Translations under genes and position numbers: made by a program
In this document: positions 35,587 through 45,198 of the stretch, piece by piece
Numbering within the stretch: the first letter of the stretch is position 1
How the letters are laid out: each line of letters starts with the position of its first letter
Notes under the pieces: model-generated
Databases searched by the model: none
What the model was told of the DNA's origin: nothing
Seen by the model: the letters and a program-made list of their open reading frames with translations, nothing else
NCBI GenBank assembly: GCA_030827315.1
Contig: JAURER010000011.1
Span: 20,170 to 84,169 of the forward strand
Direction: 5' to 3'
DNA: 64,000 bases
Origin: Gemmatimonadota bacterium
GTDB lineage: Bacteria; Gemmatimonadota; Gemmatimonadetes; Longimicrobiales; Gaopeijiaceae

Positions 35587-35903
35587 CGGGGAGTGCTGCT
35601 CCGGGAACGAATGGCTCGCCTCGTCACGAGGTCTGTGCAAGGAAAGATCGCAGTTCGGCGCTGTGGCGAAAGCACACCCACCGCGGTGACGCGATCGAGC
35701 CGGATCTCGACGCCGTTGGCCATCACCAGGTACTCAGCCCCGCCGCGCGTCACGATGTCCCGGATCGAACCCCGGGTCACGTGCGGGGCGCCGCCCGCCG
35801 AGACGAAGTCCACGCGCACGACGTCACGCTTCACCGCGGCCGCTTCGAGGCGGTCGTGGAGCGAGCAGGAGACGGGGCGGCAGGGGTCCGGGGGAGTAGC
35901 CAT
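35340..35903 (-). CDS. Rof-like protein with out-of-frame extension into the MscS gene
   Basis: The first 76 residues match the Rho-binding antiterminator (Rof/YaeO) fold: PCRPVSCSLHDRLEAAAVKR, then VRVDFVSAGG, then DIVTRGGAEYLVMANG and VEIRLDRVTAV. Rof binds Rho and blocks termination; the fold is Sm-like. Normal Rof proteins are about 80-90 residues. Here no stop follows the domain, and the frame continues to 35340, giving 187 residues. The last 81 codons overlap the start of the MscS gene in a different frame and encode an Arg-rich, low-complexity tail. The ATG at 35903 has AGGAGG 11 bases upstream. The Rof domain is well supported; whether the tail is made depends on absence of an undetected stop or error. 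Confidence 0.72.
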   Translation of the reverse strand: MATPPDPCRPVSCSLHDRLEAAAVKRDVVRVDFVSAGGAPHVTRGSIRDIVTRGGAEYLVMANGVEIRLDRVTAVGVLSPQRRTAIFPCTDLVTRRAIRSRSSTPRCRRDFASSVSRRSSPWVRVDLWRTVRVRNPRPHRTRCRPGPWRGRRPIPPTLAPWRPAPRPSTPSRVRPTTRSPSKRASTD

Positions 35904-36233
35904 GACCCACCATACCTCCTGCGGTGATGCCGGGGGAGGTGAACGTCCCGACGCGCGAGCGGTTATCGTATGGGTGGCAGGGAGTGAGCCGTACCGGGGC
36001 TTCCCGGCAGCGCATGCCGGACCCGGCCGAGAGCCCGATTCCGAGGATGCCGTGAACCGTGCGATCCGTTCCGCGCCCATGAACCGACCCGCCGGGCGGG
36101 CGTCTGCGCAGTCGCGACCGAGGTCACTCCGTGCCTGGCGTGTCCCGTGGAGCGTGGGAGGTCGCCGTGCCTCGACCGACCGCCGGTGTGCGTCCGGTCG
36201 TTCTGCGGCGAGCGCCGGGGCGGGGGTGCCACC
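35904..36233. other. 330-base divergent intergenic region
   Basis: This region separates the Rof-like gene (-) from the P-type ATPase gene (+). I see no ORF with coding character, no terminator-like hairpin and no obvious repeat. A small AT-richer patch near 35960 (GGTTATCGTATGGG) could hold a -10 element, but no convincing -35 pairs with it. Confidence 0.5.
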
Positions 36234-38918
36234 GTGAGCTGGCACACGCTGACTCCGGAGCAGACGCTCGCGCTCATCGATTCGCACGAGCCCGGGCTGT
36301 CTTCCACGGAGGCGCAGCGGCGGCTCGGTCGCTTTGGGCTCAATCGTCTCGAGCGGGTCGAGCCGGTGCGCGGGTGGAAGATCCTCTTCGATCAGTTCCG
36401 GAGCGTGGTCGTGCTCCTCCTGTTCGGTGCGGTGCTCGTGGCCCTGGCCTTGGGCGACGGGCTCGAAGCCATCGCGATCGGCGTCGTGCTCTTCATCAAC
36501 ACCTCCATCGGATTCGGGGTGGAGTTCCGGGCGCGTCGGGCCATGGACGCGCTCCTGCGCTACGAGGTGCCGTTCGCGAAGGTCGTTCGTGACGGTCAGG
36601 CGCAGTCGGTCCCCTCGGACCTCCTCGTCCCCGGCGACATCGTCCTTCTCGAGGAAGGCGACGCCGTACCGGCGGATGCGCGTCTGATCGAAGCGACCGG
36701 TCTTCGCACGGTCGAGGCTCCGCTGACGGGTGAGTCGGTGCCCGTCGACAAGGACCCGAGCCCCCTGCCGGATCCCGAGACCGTACTGGCCGAGCGTACG
36801 TCGATGCTCTACACGGGCACCGAGGTCGTCGCGGGCCGGGCTCGGGCCGTGGTGGTGCACACCGGGGAGGAGACGGAGCTCGGCCGGATCGGGACGCTCA
36901 TCGCCGGCGTGGAGCCGGGACGGACACCGCTCGAGGTTCGCCTCGACGCTCTCGGGCGTCGTCTGGTGTGGCTCGCCCTGGGCGTGGCCGCGGTGGTCAC
37001 CGGGCTCGGGGTCGTGCGCGGGGCCCCGCTCGGTCTCATGATCGAGACGGGCCTCGCGCTCGCGATCGCGGCCGTGCCCGAGGGGCTCCCCGCGGTGGCG
37101 ACGATCGCGCTCGCCGTCGGGCTTCGCCGCATGGCCCGGCGCCACGCCCTCGTCAGGCGCCTCGTCGCCGTCGAGGCACTCGGCGGGACCACGGTCGTGT
37201 GCACGGACAAGACGGGAACGCTCACCGCCGGGCGGATGACGGCCGTCGAGATCGCCGTCGGCGGTCGCGCGTTCGTGGTGACGGGGGAAGGATACGGGGT
37301 CACGGGGTCGTTCCTCGAGCGCCGCGCCGGTGCCCCGGCGGCGGACGTGGGCGATCGCGCGGTGCAGCCCTCGGAGGCTCCCTCTCTCGTCCGGCTGCTC
37401 GAGGCCTGTGCCCTGACGAGCCGCGCCTCGCTCACCCCCGAGGGGGACCTCCCGGTCGGCGACCCGACGGACGCGGCGCTCGCGGTCGTCGCGATGAAGG
37501 GCGGCCTCGACCCCGACGGGCTGCGCACGAGGTTCCCCACGGTAGACGAGATCCCGTTCAGCAGTCACCGGCGGTCGAGCGCTTCGATCCACGACGTCGA
37601 GGGACGCCGCGTCCGGTACGTGAAAGGGGACCCTGGCGTCGTGCTGGATCAGTCGGCTGCCTGGATGTCCGAAGCCGGCGAGCGCCCTCTGACGCCAGAC
37701 GACCGGAAACGGCTCGCCCGGCAGAACGAAGAGATGGCCGCCCGAGGGCTGCGGGTCATCGCCGTCGCCGGCGGCTCCGATGACGCCCCGGACAGACTCA
37801 CGATGCTCGGACTCGTCGGCATCCTCGATCCGCCCGCGGAGGGGGTGGAGGAGACGCTCGAGGTCCTTCGCCGGGCCGGCATCCGGACCGTGATGGTCAC
37901 CGGCGATCAACAGGCCACGGCGGAGGCGATCGCGCGGCGGCTCGGTTCGGTCCGGGAGGGTGACACGACGCTCGACGGTCGTGACCTCGCCCGACTGTCG
38001 GATGCCGACCTGACGGCGCGCGTCGACGGGGTCGGGGTCATGAGTCGCGTCAGCCCGGAAGACAAGGTGCGCATCGTATCGGCCCTGCAGCATCGTGGGC
38101 AGATCGTGGCGATGATCGGCGACGGCGTGAACGACGCGGCCGCGCTCAAGAAGGCCGACATCGGGGTCGCCATGGGCGTGCGGGGCACGGACGTCGCGAA
38201 GCAGACTGCCGCGATGGTCCTGACCGACGACCGCTTCCAGACGATCGGCGTCGCCGTGGAGGAAGGCCGTGTCATCTACGACAACATCCGGAAGTTCGTC
38301 TACTACCTGTTCAGTTGTAATGTCGCCGAGGTGCTGGTGTTGCTCGGCGCCAGCGTCGCCGGGATGCCCGTACCGCTCCTGCCGCTGCAGATCCTCTGGC
38401 TCAACCTCGTCACGGACACCTTCCCGGCGCTCGCGCTCGCCCTCGAGCCGGCGGAGCCGGGGATCATGGAACGGACGCCCCGTCGCCCGGACGAGACCAT
38501 CCTGTCGAGGCGCTTCGCCCGCTCCGTGGGGTTCTTCGCCCTTCTCATCACGCTCTCGACGCTGGCGGCCTACGGGTGGGGGCTGCGCTCGGGGGGTCCG
38601 GAGCGGGCCATCACGATCGCGTTCATGACGCTCGCGATCGCACAGCTCTTCCACCTGGGCAACGCACGGAGCCGGGGACCCGTACTCCATCCTTCCCGCG
38701 CCTTCGCGAACCGGTGGGCTCTGGCCGCGGTGCCCCTCGTGATCGGACTCCAGCTGCTGGCGGTCTACTGGCAGCCCCTCGCCCGGGTGCTGCGCACGGA
38801 ACCACTCGACCCGTGGGACTGGGTCGTCGTCGCTTCCTTCTCCGTCGTGCCGGCGGTCGTCGGGCAGGTGCTCAACGTGGTCCGCGGGCGCCGGCGCCCG
38901 TCGTCGGACGGTCCCTGA
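36234..38918 (+). CDS. Type IIA (Ca2+-type) P-type ATPase
   Basis: The 894-residue membrane protein has all the P-type marks: TGES in the A domain (about residue 166), the phosphorylated Asp in CTDKTGTLTAG (about 324) and GDGVNDAAALKKADIGVAMG (about 629). Ion-site helices look like SERCA: PEGLPAVATIAL in M4, SCNVAEVLVLL in M5 and NLVTDTFPALALALEP in M6. The M8 glutamate of SERCA site I is replaced by Gln (AIAQLFHLGN), as in single-site bacterial pumps. It probably exports Ca2+, though some bacterial relatives move Mn2+ or Na+. The GTG at 36234 was chosen because the N-terminal cation-ATPase domain (WHTLTPEQTLALI) begins there. Confidence 0.92.
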   Translation: MSWHTLTPEQTLALIDSHEPGLSSTEAQRRLGRFGLNRLERVEPVRGWKILFDQFRSVVVLLLFGAVLVALALGDGLEAIAIGVVLFINTSIGFGVEFRARRAMDALLRYEVPFAKVVRDGQAQSVPSDLLVPGDIVLLEEGDAVPADARLIEATGLRTVEAPLTGESVPVDKDPSPLPDPETVLAERTSMLYTGTEVVAGRARAVVVHTGEETELGRIGTLIAGVEPGRTPLEVRLDALGRRLVWLALGVAAVVTGLGVVRGAPLGLMIETGLALAIAAVPEGLPAVATIALAVGLRRMARRHALVRRLVAVEALGGTTVVCTDKTGTLTAGRMTAVEIAVGGRAFVVTGEGYGVTGSFLERRAGAPAADVGDRAVQPSEAPSLVRLLEACALTSRASLTPEGDLPVGDPTDAALAVVAMKGGLDPDGLRTRFPTVDEIPFSSHRRSSASIHDVEGRRVRYVKGDPGVVLDQSAAWMSEAGERPLTPDDRKRLARQNEEMAARGLRVIAVAGGSDDAPDRLTMLGLVGILDPPAEGVEETLEVLRRAGIRTVMVTGDQQATAEAIARRLGSVREGDTTLDGRDLARLSDADLTARVDGVGVMSRVSPEDKVRIVSALQHRGQIVAMIGDGVNDAAALKKADIGVAMGVRGTDVAKQTAAMVLTDDRFQTIGVAVEEGRVIYDNIRKFVYYLFSCNVAEVLVLLGASVAGMPVPLLPLQILWLNLVTDTFPALALALEPAEPGIMERTPRRPDETILSRRFARSVGFFALLITLSTLAAYGWGLRSGGPERAITIAFMTLAIAQLFHLGNARSRGPVLHPSRAFANRWALAAVPLVIGLQLLAVYWQPLARVLRTEPLDPWDWVVVASFSVVPAVVGQVLNVVRGRRRPSSDGP

Positions 38919-38977
38919 CGTCGGGGCGCCCGGGAGAGCGAGCGGTTCGCGGGCGTCGCGCGGTTCACGTGCGCTCG

Positions 38978-40186
38978 TCAGGTGAGGCGGCCAATGGCCC
39001 GGGCCGCGATCTCCTCCCCGATCGCGAGCGATGCCGTGGCCGCGGGACTCGGCGCGTTCACCGCGTGCACCGCGCCCGGGCCTTCGACCCAGAGAAAATC
39101 GTGCACGAAATCCCCCGAGGGGAGAACCGCCTGCGCCCGGACGCCGGCGCCACCGGAGACGAGGTCCTCGGCGCGAACCTCGGGGACCAGACGCTGTAGG
39201 GCCGCCACGAAGCGACGTCGGCTTACGGACTGTGCCAGTTCCCGCGTGACCATGCGCCGGTGCCGCGCGGTGAACCGCCAGAGCCCGGGGAAGGTGACCG
39301 CGTCGGCCATGTCGCGCACGTCCAGCGTGGTGAGGTGGTATCCCTCGCGGGCGAAGGCGAGGACCGCGTTGGGGCCCGCGTCCACGCCGCCTCCCACCCT
39401 CCTCGTGAAGTGCACGCCGAGGAAGGGGAAGCCCGGTTCCGGCAGGGGATAGACGAGATGGCGCACGAGGTGCTCCCTGTCCGGGCGGAGCCGGTGGTAT
39501 TCGCCCCGGAACGGGACGATCCGTACGGGCGTGCGGCCGCCGGCGAGCGTGACGATACGGTCCGAGTGAAGGCCCGCGCAGTTCACGAGGACGCGGCTTC
39601 CGAAGTCCCCGCCGGTGGTGACGACCTGCCATCGGTTCTTCGCCCGGTGGAGCGAGCGGACCTCGGCGCCGCATACCACCTCACCGCCTGCGGCACCGAT
39701 CTCCCGCTCGAGCACACGACACACCGCACCGTAATCTGCGATCCCCTCCTCCGGCACCAGGATCGCGGCGGCGCACCGTACGTGCGGCTCGATCTCCTGA
39801 GCCTCGGCCCCGGAGAGTCGGCGCAGTCCTTCAAGCCCGTTGGACCGCCCGCGCTCGAGCATCGCGTCGAGCCGTGGCAGCTCCTCGGACCGCGATGCGA
39901 CCACGAGCTTGCCGCAGATCTCGTGCGCGATTCCGTGATGCAGGCAGAACTCCGTCATGCGACGGATTCCCGTGCGGGCGAGTCTCGCCTTGGCGGAGCC
40001 CGGCGTGTACTGGAGGCCGGCGTGCAGCACGCCGCTGTTGTGGGTGCTCTGGTGCTGGGCGACCGCCTGCTCCTTCTCGAGCACGCGCACCGTTCCGGCG
40101 TTCCTCTTCAGCAGGGCATGCGCCGTCGCCAGCCCGACGATGCCGCCGCCGATGACGGTGAAGTCCACGTCGGGGGCGCCGGTCAC
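38978..40186 (-). CDS. lhgO: L-2-hydroxyglutarate oxidase
   Basis: The 402-residue flavoprotein has an N-terminal GG-FAD motif ([17 protein letters not shown]) and the LhgO hallmark [20 protein letters not shown]. The C-terminal FAD contact region is [22 protein letters not shown]. The enzyme oxidises L-2-hydroxyglutarate to 2-oxoglutarate, usually at the membrane with electrons passed to quinone. The GTG start at 40186 overlaps the stop of the upstream M24 peptidase gene as GTGA, so the two are coupled even though no pathway link is known. It converges on the P-type ATPase gene with 59 bases between. Confidence 0.92.
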   Translation of the reverse strand: MTGAPDVDFTVIGGGIVGLATAHALLKRNAGTVRVLEKEQAVAQHQSTHNSGVLHAGLQYTPGSAKARLARTGIRRMTEFCLHHGIAHEICGKLVVASRSEELPRLDAMLERGRSNGLEGLRRLSGAEAQEIEPHVRCAAAILVPEEGIADYGAVCRVLEREIGAAGGEVVCGAEVRSLHRAKNRWQVVTTGGDFGSRVLVNCAGLHSDRIVTLAGGRTPVRIVPFRGEYHRLRPDREHLVRHLVYPLPEPGFPFLGVHFTRRVGGGVDAGPNAVLAFAREGYHLTTLDVRDMADAVTFPGLWRFTARHRRMVTRELAQSVSRRRFVAALQRLVPEVRAEDLVSGGAGVRAQAVLPSGDFVHDFLWVEGPGAVHAVNAPSPAATASLAIGEEIAARAIGRLT

Positions 40187-41538
40187 GGCGAGCCGACCAG
40201 GTAGAGGGCGTCCTGACGCGGCCGGAAGAACCGCCAGCCGTCCGCCGTCAGGTGCGCGGGGTCTTCCTGCATGATGAACACCTCCTGACCCTCCCACTCG
40301 GGCACCGGGGTTCGCGTGTTCAGCTCGATCGAGATGTACGCACCCTCCACGAGCACCTGCGCCGCCGCCTCGCCGTTTCCGGAGCTTCGGAAGTCGATGC
40401 TCGGACCCAGGCCGTGTCCGTGGTTGCCCAGGGGATGGGAGTACACCTGCGCCGTGATGCCCCGCTCGTCCATGTCCGCCATCGTCATCGCGTAGACCTC
40501 GCCCACCGTGCGGCCCGGCCGCGAGGCCCGCAGCATGAGCGCGTCCTGCAGCGCGTGCGTGTTCGCGAGTGCGTCGACGAGACCGGCCGGTGCCTCGGTC
40601 TCTCCCGGCAACAGGAGGTAGGCCATCTTCTGCCAGTCGCTGTCGAGGCCCATGTACGAGATCCCGAAGTCCACGTGAACCAGATCGCCGGGCTCGAGCA
40701 CGGTCCCCTCGGGGGCGATCGCCAGGAAGCCACGTGACCCGACCTGCTCCATCCCCCGCCGCTGTACCCGGAGGTCGGGCTGGAACCAGGTGGTCACGCC
40801 GGCATCCCACATCGCGTCGTACATGAAGCGCCGCACGTCGGCGACCGTCGTGGTCCCCGGCCGGATGACCTCGGAGGAGAGGGCCCGGCGCGTGATGTCC
40901 TCCGTGAGTGCCACGAGCCGCTCGTAATGCTCGAACTCCTCGGGAATGCGCGTGGCCAGGTACTCGACGATGAGGGGTTCGGCCGAGACGAACCGGGTCC
41001 GTGCCTCGGGGCCCATCGCGTCGGCGAGGAAGCCCCAGCTGTCGTGCGTCAGCGAGCGGGTCATTCCGCGCCGTCCCCCGGTACCGAGGCCGATCGCCTC
41101 GGGGCGGTACTCCTCCCAGAGCCCCCGGAGCACCTCCTCGGCGGGGGCCGGGTCGACGGGCGACTCGAAGAAGCGCGCCACGTTCTCCTCCCAGTACCCG
41201 GTCGCGGCGACCCTGCGGAGTCCCTGCTCGCCTGCGTCCACGAAGACGAAGATGTCGCGCCGGCCGGTGTAGGGGCGGGCCGGCGCGACGTACTCCGTGA
41301 GCGGGTCGTCGTGGAATTCCTCGTTCACGACGATCCACATGTCGATGTCGTGGCGCCGCATCATCGGGAGGAGCATCTCGTGCCGCTTCACGAGCCATTG
41401 GTCGCGGACGTCCATCTGTTCGGACCAGGTCAGGAGGGCGAGCCGCTCGGTCCCGGCCTCCTCCCGGGGCTGGGCGGCGCCGGTGCAGCCGAGCAGGGTC
41501 AGCGTGGGCAGAAGGAGGGCGACGGACAGAGGTCTCAT
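40183..41538 (-). CDS. M24-family peptidase lipoprotein
   Basis: The 451-residue protein has a signal peptide with lipobox LLGC. The C-terminal M24 domain has Asp ligands in [19 protein letters not shown], His in [13 protein letters not shown], and Glu in ISIELNT and FIMQEDP. The spacing matches Xaa-Pro peptidase relatives, but the first metal Asp pair sits in a context ([10 protein letters not shown]) unlike classical prolidase, so substrate choice may differ. It is predicted to act in the periplasm, anchored to a membrane. It is the first gene of a coupled pair with lhgO and is only distantly related to the Tat-type M24 gene at 26.4 kb. Confidence 0.88.
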   Translation of the reverse strand: MRPLSVALLLPTLTLLGCTGAAQPREEAGTERLALLTWSEQMDVRDQWLVKRHEMLLPMMRRHDIDMWIVVNEEFHDDPLTEYVAPARPYTGRRDIFVFVDAGEQGLRRVAATGYWEENVARFFESPVDPAPAEEVLRGLWEEYRPEAIGLGTGGRRGMTRSLTHDSWGFLADAMGPEARTRFVSAEPLIVEYLATRIPEEFEHYERLVALTEDITRRALSSEVIRPGTTTVADVRRFMYDAMWDAGVTTWFQPDLRVQRRGMEQVGSRGFLAIAPEGTVLEPGDLVHVDFGISYMGLDSDWQKMAYLLLPGETEAPAGLVDALANTHALQDALMLRASRPGRTVGEVYAMTMADMDERGITAQVYSHPLGNHGHGLGPSIDFRSSGNGEAAAQVLVEGAYISIELNTRTPVPEWEGQEVFIMQEDPAHLTADGWRFFRPRQDALYLVGSP

Positions 41539-41690
41539 GTCCTAGGGCCGCGGGTTCGGGAAGGGGGTTCGGGACGCGGAATCGGCCGGCTTCCGTGGTC
41601 GGCCGCAAGGCCGCGACCTCTGGCCGGTCGCCGTCCACCGGCGCACATTGGCGGCCTGACCGTCTCTGCCCCGTCCGACCCGAGGTTCCG

Positions 41691-42860
41691 ATGGATCTGC
41701 TCCTGCGCTCCGTTCTTCCGACTTCACGACTCCTCCGCCCGGCCCTCGTCGCCGTGGTGGCGCTCGTCACCCTCGGCGTCCTGCCCGCCGCGGCGCAGCG
41801 AGGCACTTCCGGCCCGCCCGAGCACGCGAACCAGAAGCCGGTGAATCACCTCCCGAACCCCTACGAGACGGTGCGCGACTGGGGTACCCTGCCGGACGGG
41901 AGGAGCTGGGGCTCGGTGAGTGCGGTGAACATCGACGTGGACGGCATCCACGTGTGGGCCGGCGACCGATGCGGAACGAACTCCTGCGCGGAGTCGAACG
42001 TCGACCCGATCGTGAAGCTCGATCCGGACGGAAACGTGGTCATGGCGTTCGGGGCCGGGCTCATCACGTGGCCTCACGGAATGGACGTGGACGCCGAAGG
42101 CAACGTGTGGGTCGCGGATGCGCGCTCTCCGAACGCGCAGGAGCTCGAGCGCACACCGAACGCACCCCGGAACGGCCACGTCGTCCGGAAGTTCAGCCCG
42201 ACGGGCGAGCTGCTGCTGACCATCGGCGTGCCGGGCGAAGCCGGTGAGCCGCCCCGGCGTCTCAACGCCCCCAACGACGTCCACGTGGCGCCGGACGGGA
42301 GCATCTTCGTGGCCGAGACCCACCCGTCGCAGTACGTCGACGACCCGGCCCATGCCGACGCGGTGAGCCGGATCCACAAGTACGCGCCGGACGGTACCTT
42401 CCTCATGAGCTTCGGCTCCTGGGGGTACGCGGACGGCCAGTTCCGTTCCCCGCACTCGCTGGCCATGGACTCCCGCGGCCGCCTCTTCGTCGCGGACCGG
42501 GGGAACCGCCGTATCCAGATCTTCGATCAGGACGGGAACCATCTGGACACGTGGTATCAGTTCAGCCGCATCTCGGGGCTCTTCATCGACGAGAACGACG
42601 TGCTCTACGCGATCGACTCCGAGTCCGACCCCAACTACAACCCGGGCGGGTGGCGGAAGGGACTCCGCGTCGGCAGCGCGTCCACCGGCGAGGTCTGGTA
42701 CTTCGTGCCGGAGCACATGTCCGAGCGCGCCTCGGGAATGGGCGGCTACGGGTCGATGGGAGAGGGCGTGACCGTCGATCGCGACGGCAATGTCTACGCC
42801 GGCGAGGTCGGCCCGGTCCAGGGGATGACGAAGTTCATCCCCCGGCTGGTCCGCAGGTAG
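41691..42860 (+). CDS. Secreted NHL-repeat six-bladed propeller protein
   Basis: The 389-residue protein has a signal peptide (cleavage near AAAQ) and at least five NHL repeats, for example WPHGMDVDAEGNVWVAD, LNAPNDVHVAPDGSIFVAE, SPHSLAMDSRGRLFVADRG and GVTVDRDGNVYAGEVG. Two cysteines in GDRCGTNSCAESN may form a disulfide. The architecture resembles the propeller of peptidyl-alpha-hydroxyglycine amidating lyase and of many bacterial surface-binding proteins; no catalytic set is obvious. A GAGG lies six bases before the ATG at 41691. It is divergent from the M24 lipoprotein gene. Confidence 0.87.
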   Translation: MDLLLRSVLPTSRLLRPALVAVVALVTLGVLPAAAQRGTSGPPEHANQKPVNHLPNPYETVRDWGTLPDGRSWGSVSAVNIDVDGIHVWAGDRCGTNSCAESNVDPIVKLDPDGNVVMAFGAGLITWPHGMDVDAEGNVWVADARSPNAQELERTPNAPRNGHVVRKFSPTGELLLTIGVPGEAGEPPRRLNAPNDVHVAPDGSIFVAETHPSQYVDDPAHADAVSRIHKYAPDGTFLMSFGSWGYADGQFRSPHSLAMDSRGRLFVADRGNRRIQIFDQDGNHLDTWYQFSRISGLFIDENDVLYAIDSESDPNYNPGGWRKGLRVGSASTGEVWYFVPEHMSERASGMGGYGSMGEGVTVDRDGNVYAGEVGPVQGMTKFIPRLVRR

Positions 42861-42922
42861 CCGGCCGCCGAGCACCGACCGCGCTCTCCTTCGGCTGCAC
42901 GGCTGGCGACCAGGGAACGATC

Positions 42923-43810
42923 ATGATCCATGCCGTCCCCCCCGATTCCGCCGCGCTCGAGTCCGTGGTCCGGCTCCTGACTGAACGGCGTACCGTCGTG
43001 CTCTCCGGCGCGGGCTGCAGCACCGAGTCGGGGATCCCGGACTACCGGGGTCCCGAGGGCAGCCTCCGCAAGCGAAGCCCGGTCCAGTACGGTGACTTCG
43101 TCCGGTCCGAAGCGGCGCGCCGGCGGTACTGGGCCCGCAGCACGGTGGGCTGGCGGCGCGTGGCCTCGGCTCGTCCAAACCCCGCGCACGTCGGGATCGC
43201 GCGGCTCGAGCGGGCCGGGATCGTGCCCGGGGTGATCACGCAGAACGTGGACGGGCTCCATCAGGCCGGCGGCAGCCGCCAGGTGGTGGAGCTCCATGGC
43301 TCGCTGTCCCGGGTGGCGTGCCTCGCCTGCGGGGACCGGACGTCGCGCACGGAGATGCAGTCCCGGCTAGAGGCGGCCAACCCCGCGTGGCTCGGGGATG
43401 TCCGGGGCCGGGGGGAGACCGAGGGCCGGCCTGCCGGTACGACGGCGGAGCCGGCACCCGACGGGGACGTCGAGCTCGGCGACGTGGCCTACGACGCCTT
43501 CGAGGTGCCCGTATGCCTGCGTTGCGGCGGGGTGCTCAAGCCGGACGTCGTCTTCTTTGGCGAGAACGTGCCGAAGGAGCGTGTGCAGGACAGCTGGGCG
43601 ATGTTGGATGGTGCCGATGCCCTCCTGGTCGTGGGTTCTTCCCTGACCGTCTATTCGGGACGCCGCTTCGTGTACGGGGCCGTGGAGCGGGGGCTTCCGA
43701 TCGCGGTGGTCAACCTCGGACCGACGCGCGCGGACGAACACGCGGTCACGAAAGTGGAGGGCCGTCTGGGCGAGGTGATTCCGCAGCTCGCCGCAGCCCT
43801 CGACGCCTGA
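42923..43810 (+). CDS. Sirtuin (NAD-dependent protein deacylase)
   Basis: The 295-residue protein has the NAD-binding GAGCSTESGIPDYRG (residues 29-43), TQNVDGLH, the catalytic His in VELHGS, and a four-Cys zinc site (CLAC and CLRC). The stretch between the two zinc pairs is enlarged by about 40 residues rich in Gly, Glu and Asp, which is longer than in typical class II/III bacterial sirtuins. The C-terminal SSLTVYSGRRFV and VNLGPTRAD match SIRT4-like (class II) proteins. It removes acyl groups from lysines or may ADP-ribosylate. AGGGA precedes the ATG. It converges on yjbQ with 15 bases between the stops. Confidence 0.92.
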   Translation: MIHAVPPDSAALESVVRLLTERRTVVLSGAGCSTESGIPDYRGPEGSLRKRSPVQYGDFVRSEAARRRYWARSTVGWRRVASARPNPAHVGIARLERAGIVPGVITQNVDGLHQAGGSRQVVELHGSLSRVACLACGDRTSRTEMQSRLEAANPAWLGDVRGRGETEGRPAGTTAEPAPDGDVELGDVAYDAFEVPVCLRCGGVLKPDVVFFGENVPKERVQDSWAMLDGADALLVVGSSLTVYSGRRFVYGAVERGLPIAVVNLGPTRADEHAVTKVEGRLGEVIPQLAAALDA

Positions 43811-43825
43811 GGGAACTCGACGGCC

Positions 43826-44233
43826 CTACGCCCCTACGTGGACCACACAATCCCGGACTGAACCGCGGGTCCGGTGCTCCCACACGTAGACGCCCTGCCA
43901 GGCGCCGAGCGCCAGCGCTCCGTGCTCGAACGGAATGGACAGCGTGGTGGAGGTGAGGGCGGCGCGAATGTGCGACGGCATGTCGTCCGGCCCTTCCGCC
44001 GTGTGCGTGAAGTGAGGGTCGCCCTCGGGGACGTGGCGCTCCATCCACCGCTCGAGATCGTGGCGCGCGCTCGGGTCGGCGTTCTCCTGGATGGTGAGGC
44101 TCGCCGACGTGTGCCGAATCATGACGGTGCAGAGGCCCTCGTCGACACCCGAGGCTCGGACCACGGCCTGCACCTCTCGGGTGATCTCGTGGAGCCCCCG
44201 GCCCCGGGTGGTGACGCGGACGTGATCGATCAT
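43826..44233 (-). CDS. yjbQ: YjbQ family protein (UPF0047)
   Basis: The 135-residue protein matches the UPF0047/YjbQ fold along its whole length: GRGLHEITREVQAVV, CTVMIRHTSASLTIQENADP, HTAEGPDDMPSHIRAAL and LALGAWQGVYVWEHRT. The conserved His/Asp/Glu set around HTSASL and EGPDDMP forms the metal site. E. coli YjbQ has weak thiamin-phosphate synthase activity and the true role is unsettled. It stands alone; 188 bases separate it from the DUF481 gene end. Confidence 0.92.
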   Translation of the reverse strand: MIDHVRVTTRGRGLHEITREVQAVVRASGVDEGLCTVMIRHTSASLTIQENADPSARHDLERWMERHVPEGDPHFTHTAEGPDDMPSHIRAALTSTTLSIPFEHGALALGAWQGVYVWEHRTRGSVRDCVVHVGA

Positions 44234-44421
44234 GATCCAATCGTGGCGCTCGACGGCTTCTGCGTCGAGGGGCCGTGTGGGTTCTGGAGCGCGATCTCCC
44301 GGTCCCGCTGCATCCGCGCGAGGACCCCTCGCTGGTGCGGATGGCCTCGATCACGATGCCCTCGTGTGCGTGGGCGTTCGGAACGCAGCCCACCTGGTCA
44401 CACGGGGTGCGTACCCCCGGC

Positions 44422-45198
44422 TCAGTACGTGTACGTGACTCCCGTGCGCAGCGTCGTGTCGAGCGCCGCGAGCCCGTCCGGCGGGTTGGCATCCCAGCGG
44501 AGGTCCCAGCTCACCGAGAGCGCGAGCGACTCCGTGATCGAGGTGGCGAGGCGCAAGGTCTCGAGCGCCCGGGTATCGACGAAGTCGCCGATCGCGGGCT
44601 GTACGTAGGTCGTCGAGGTAATGACCGTCGTTTCGGTGGCGACGATGCGGAGCGTCAGGAAGGAGTTCCACCGCAGGTTCAGCGTCCGCTCGGGGTGGAC
44701 GGCCCCGTCGGGCAGGCTGAGCCATTCGCGCTCGAGCATCAACCCGGTGCCTGCTCCGAACTGACCCCAGGCGCCACGGGCGAACTGAGTCCGTGCCCCG
44801 CCGCCGGTAACCGCGCGGAAGGCGAGCTGCTGGGGCCGATCGTAGTTGATCTGCGCGTACCACTCCGGGAGGAAGTGCCGGCTGACGCGGGTATAGCCCA
44901 CCCGGTAGTGGAGCAGGCCCGACGACGCGAAGCGGTCCCGGTCCAGGAAGCCGAGTCCTCCGTTGCCCTGAATGAGTCGCGTACGGGTCTCGCTGACCCG
45001 GTACATACGGGCGCGGACGTCGAACGAGATGAAGTCTACGTTCCCGGTCCGGGCCGTGACGTCGCCCCCGAGCGACCCGGAAAGGCCGACCGGGGGGTCG
45101 TCGCGGCTGAGCGCCTCGATCTCGACCTGCCCGGCCGCGAGGCTGGGCAGCAGGGCGACGAGGAGCGCCACGAGGCGCCCGCGACGTCGTGCCCGCAT
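44422..45198 (-). CDS. DUF481-like outer-membrane beta-barrel protein
   Basis: The 258-residue protein has a signal peptide (LVALLVALLPSLAAGQ) and alternating hydrophobic strands ending in a C-terminal aromatic residue (GVTYTY). Segments such as GLSGSLGGDVTARTGNVDF, YAQINYDRPQQLAFRAVTGGG and LNLRWNSFLTL fit DUF481/YdiY-type barrels. The pore substrate is unknown. Its ATG overlaps the TAA of the upstream M20 peptidase gene (TAATG), with GGAG inside the upstream gene end, so translation is coupled. The two may form a peptide-processing surface unit. Confidence 0.82.
   Translation of the reverse strand: MRARRRGRLVALLVALLPSLAAGQVEIEALSRDDPPVGLSGSLGGDVTARTGNVDFISFDVRARMYRVSETRTRLIQGNGGLGFLDRDRFASSGLLHYRVGYTRVSRHFLPEWYAQINYDRPQQLAFRAVTGGGARTQFARGAWGQFGAGTGLMLEREWLSLPDGAVHPERTLNLRWNSFLTLRIVATETTVITSTTYVQPAIGDFVDTRALETLRLATSITESLALSVSWDLRWDANPPDGLAALDTTLRTGVTYTY

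Noticed and set aside
35340..39674. A 1444-codon minus-strand open frame
   Set aside because: The part above 35903 is antisense to the P-type ATPase and other genes and has low-complexity Arg/Pro composition. Only the Rof part at the low end is credible.
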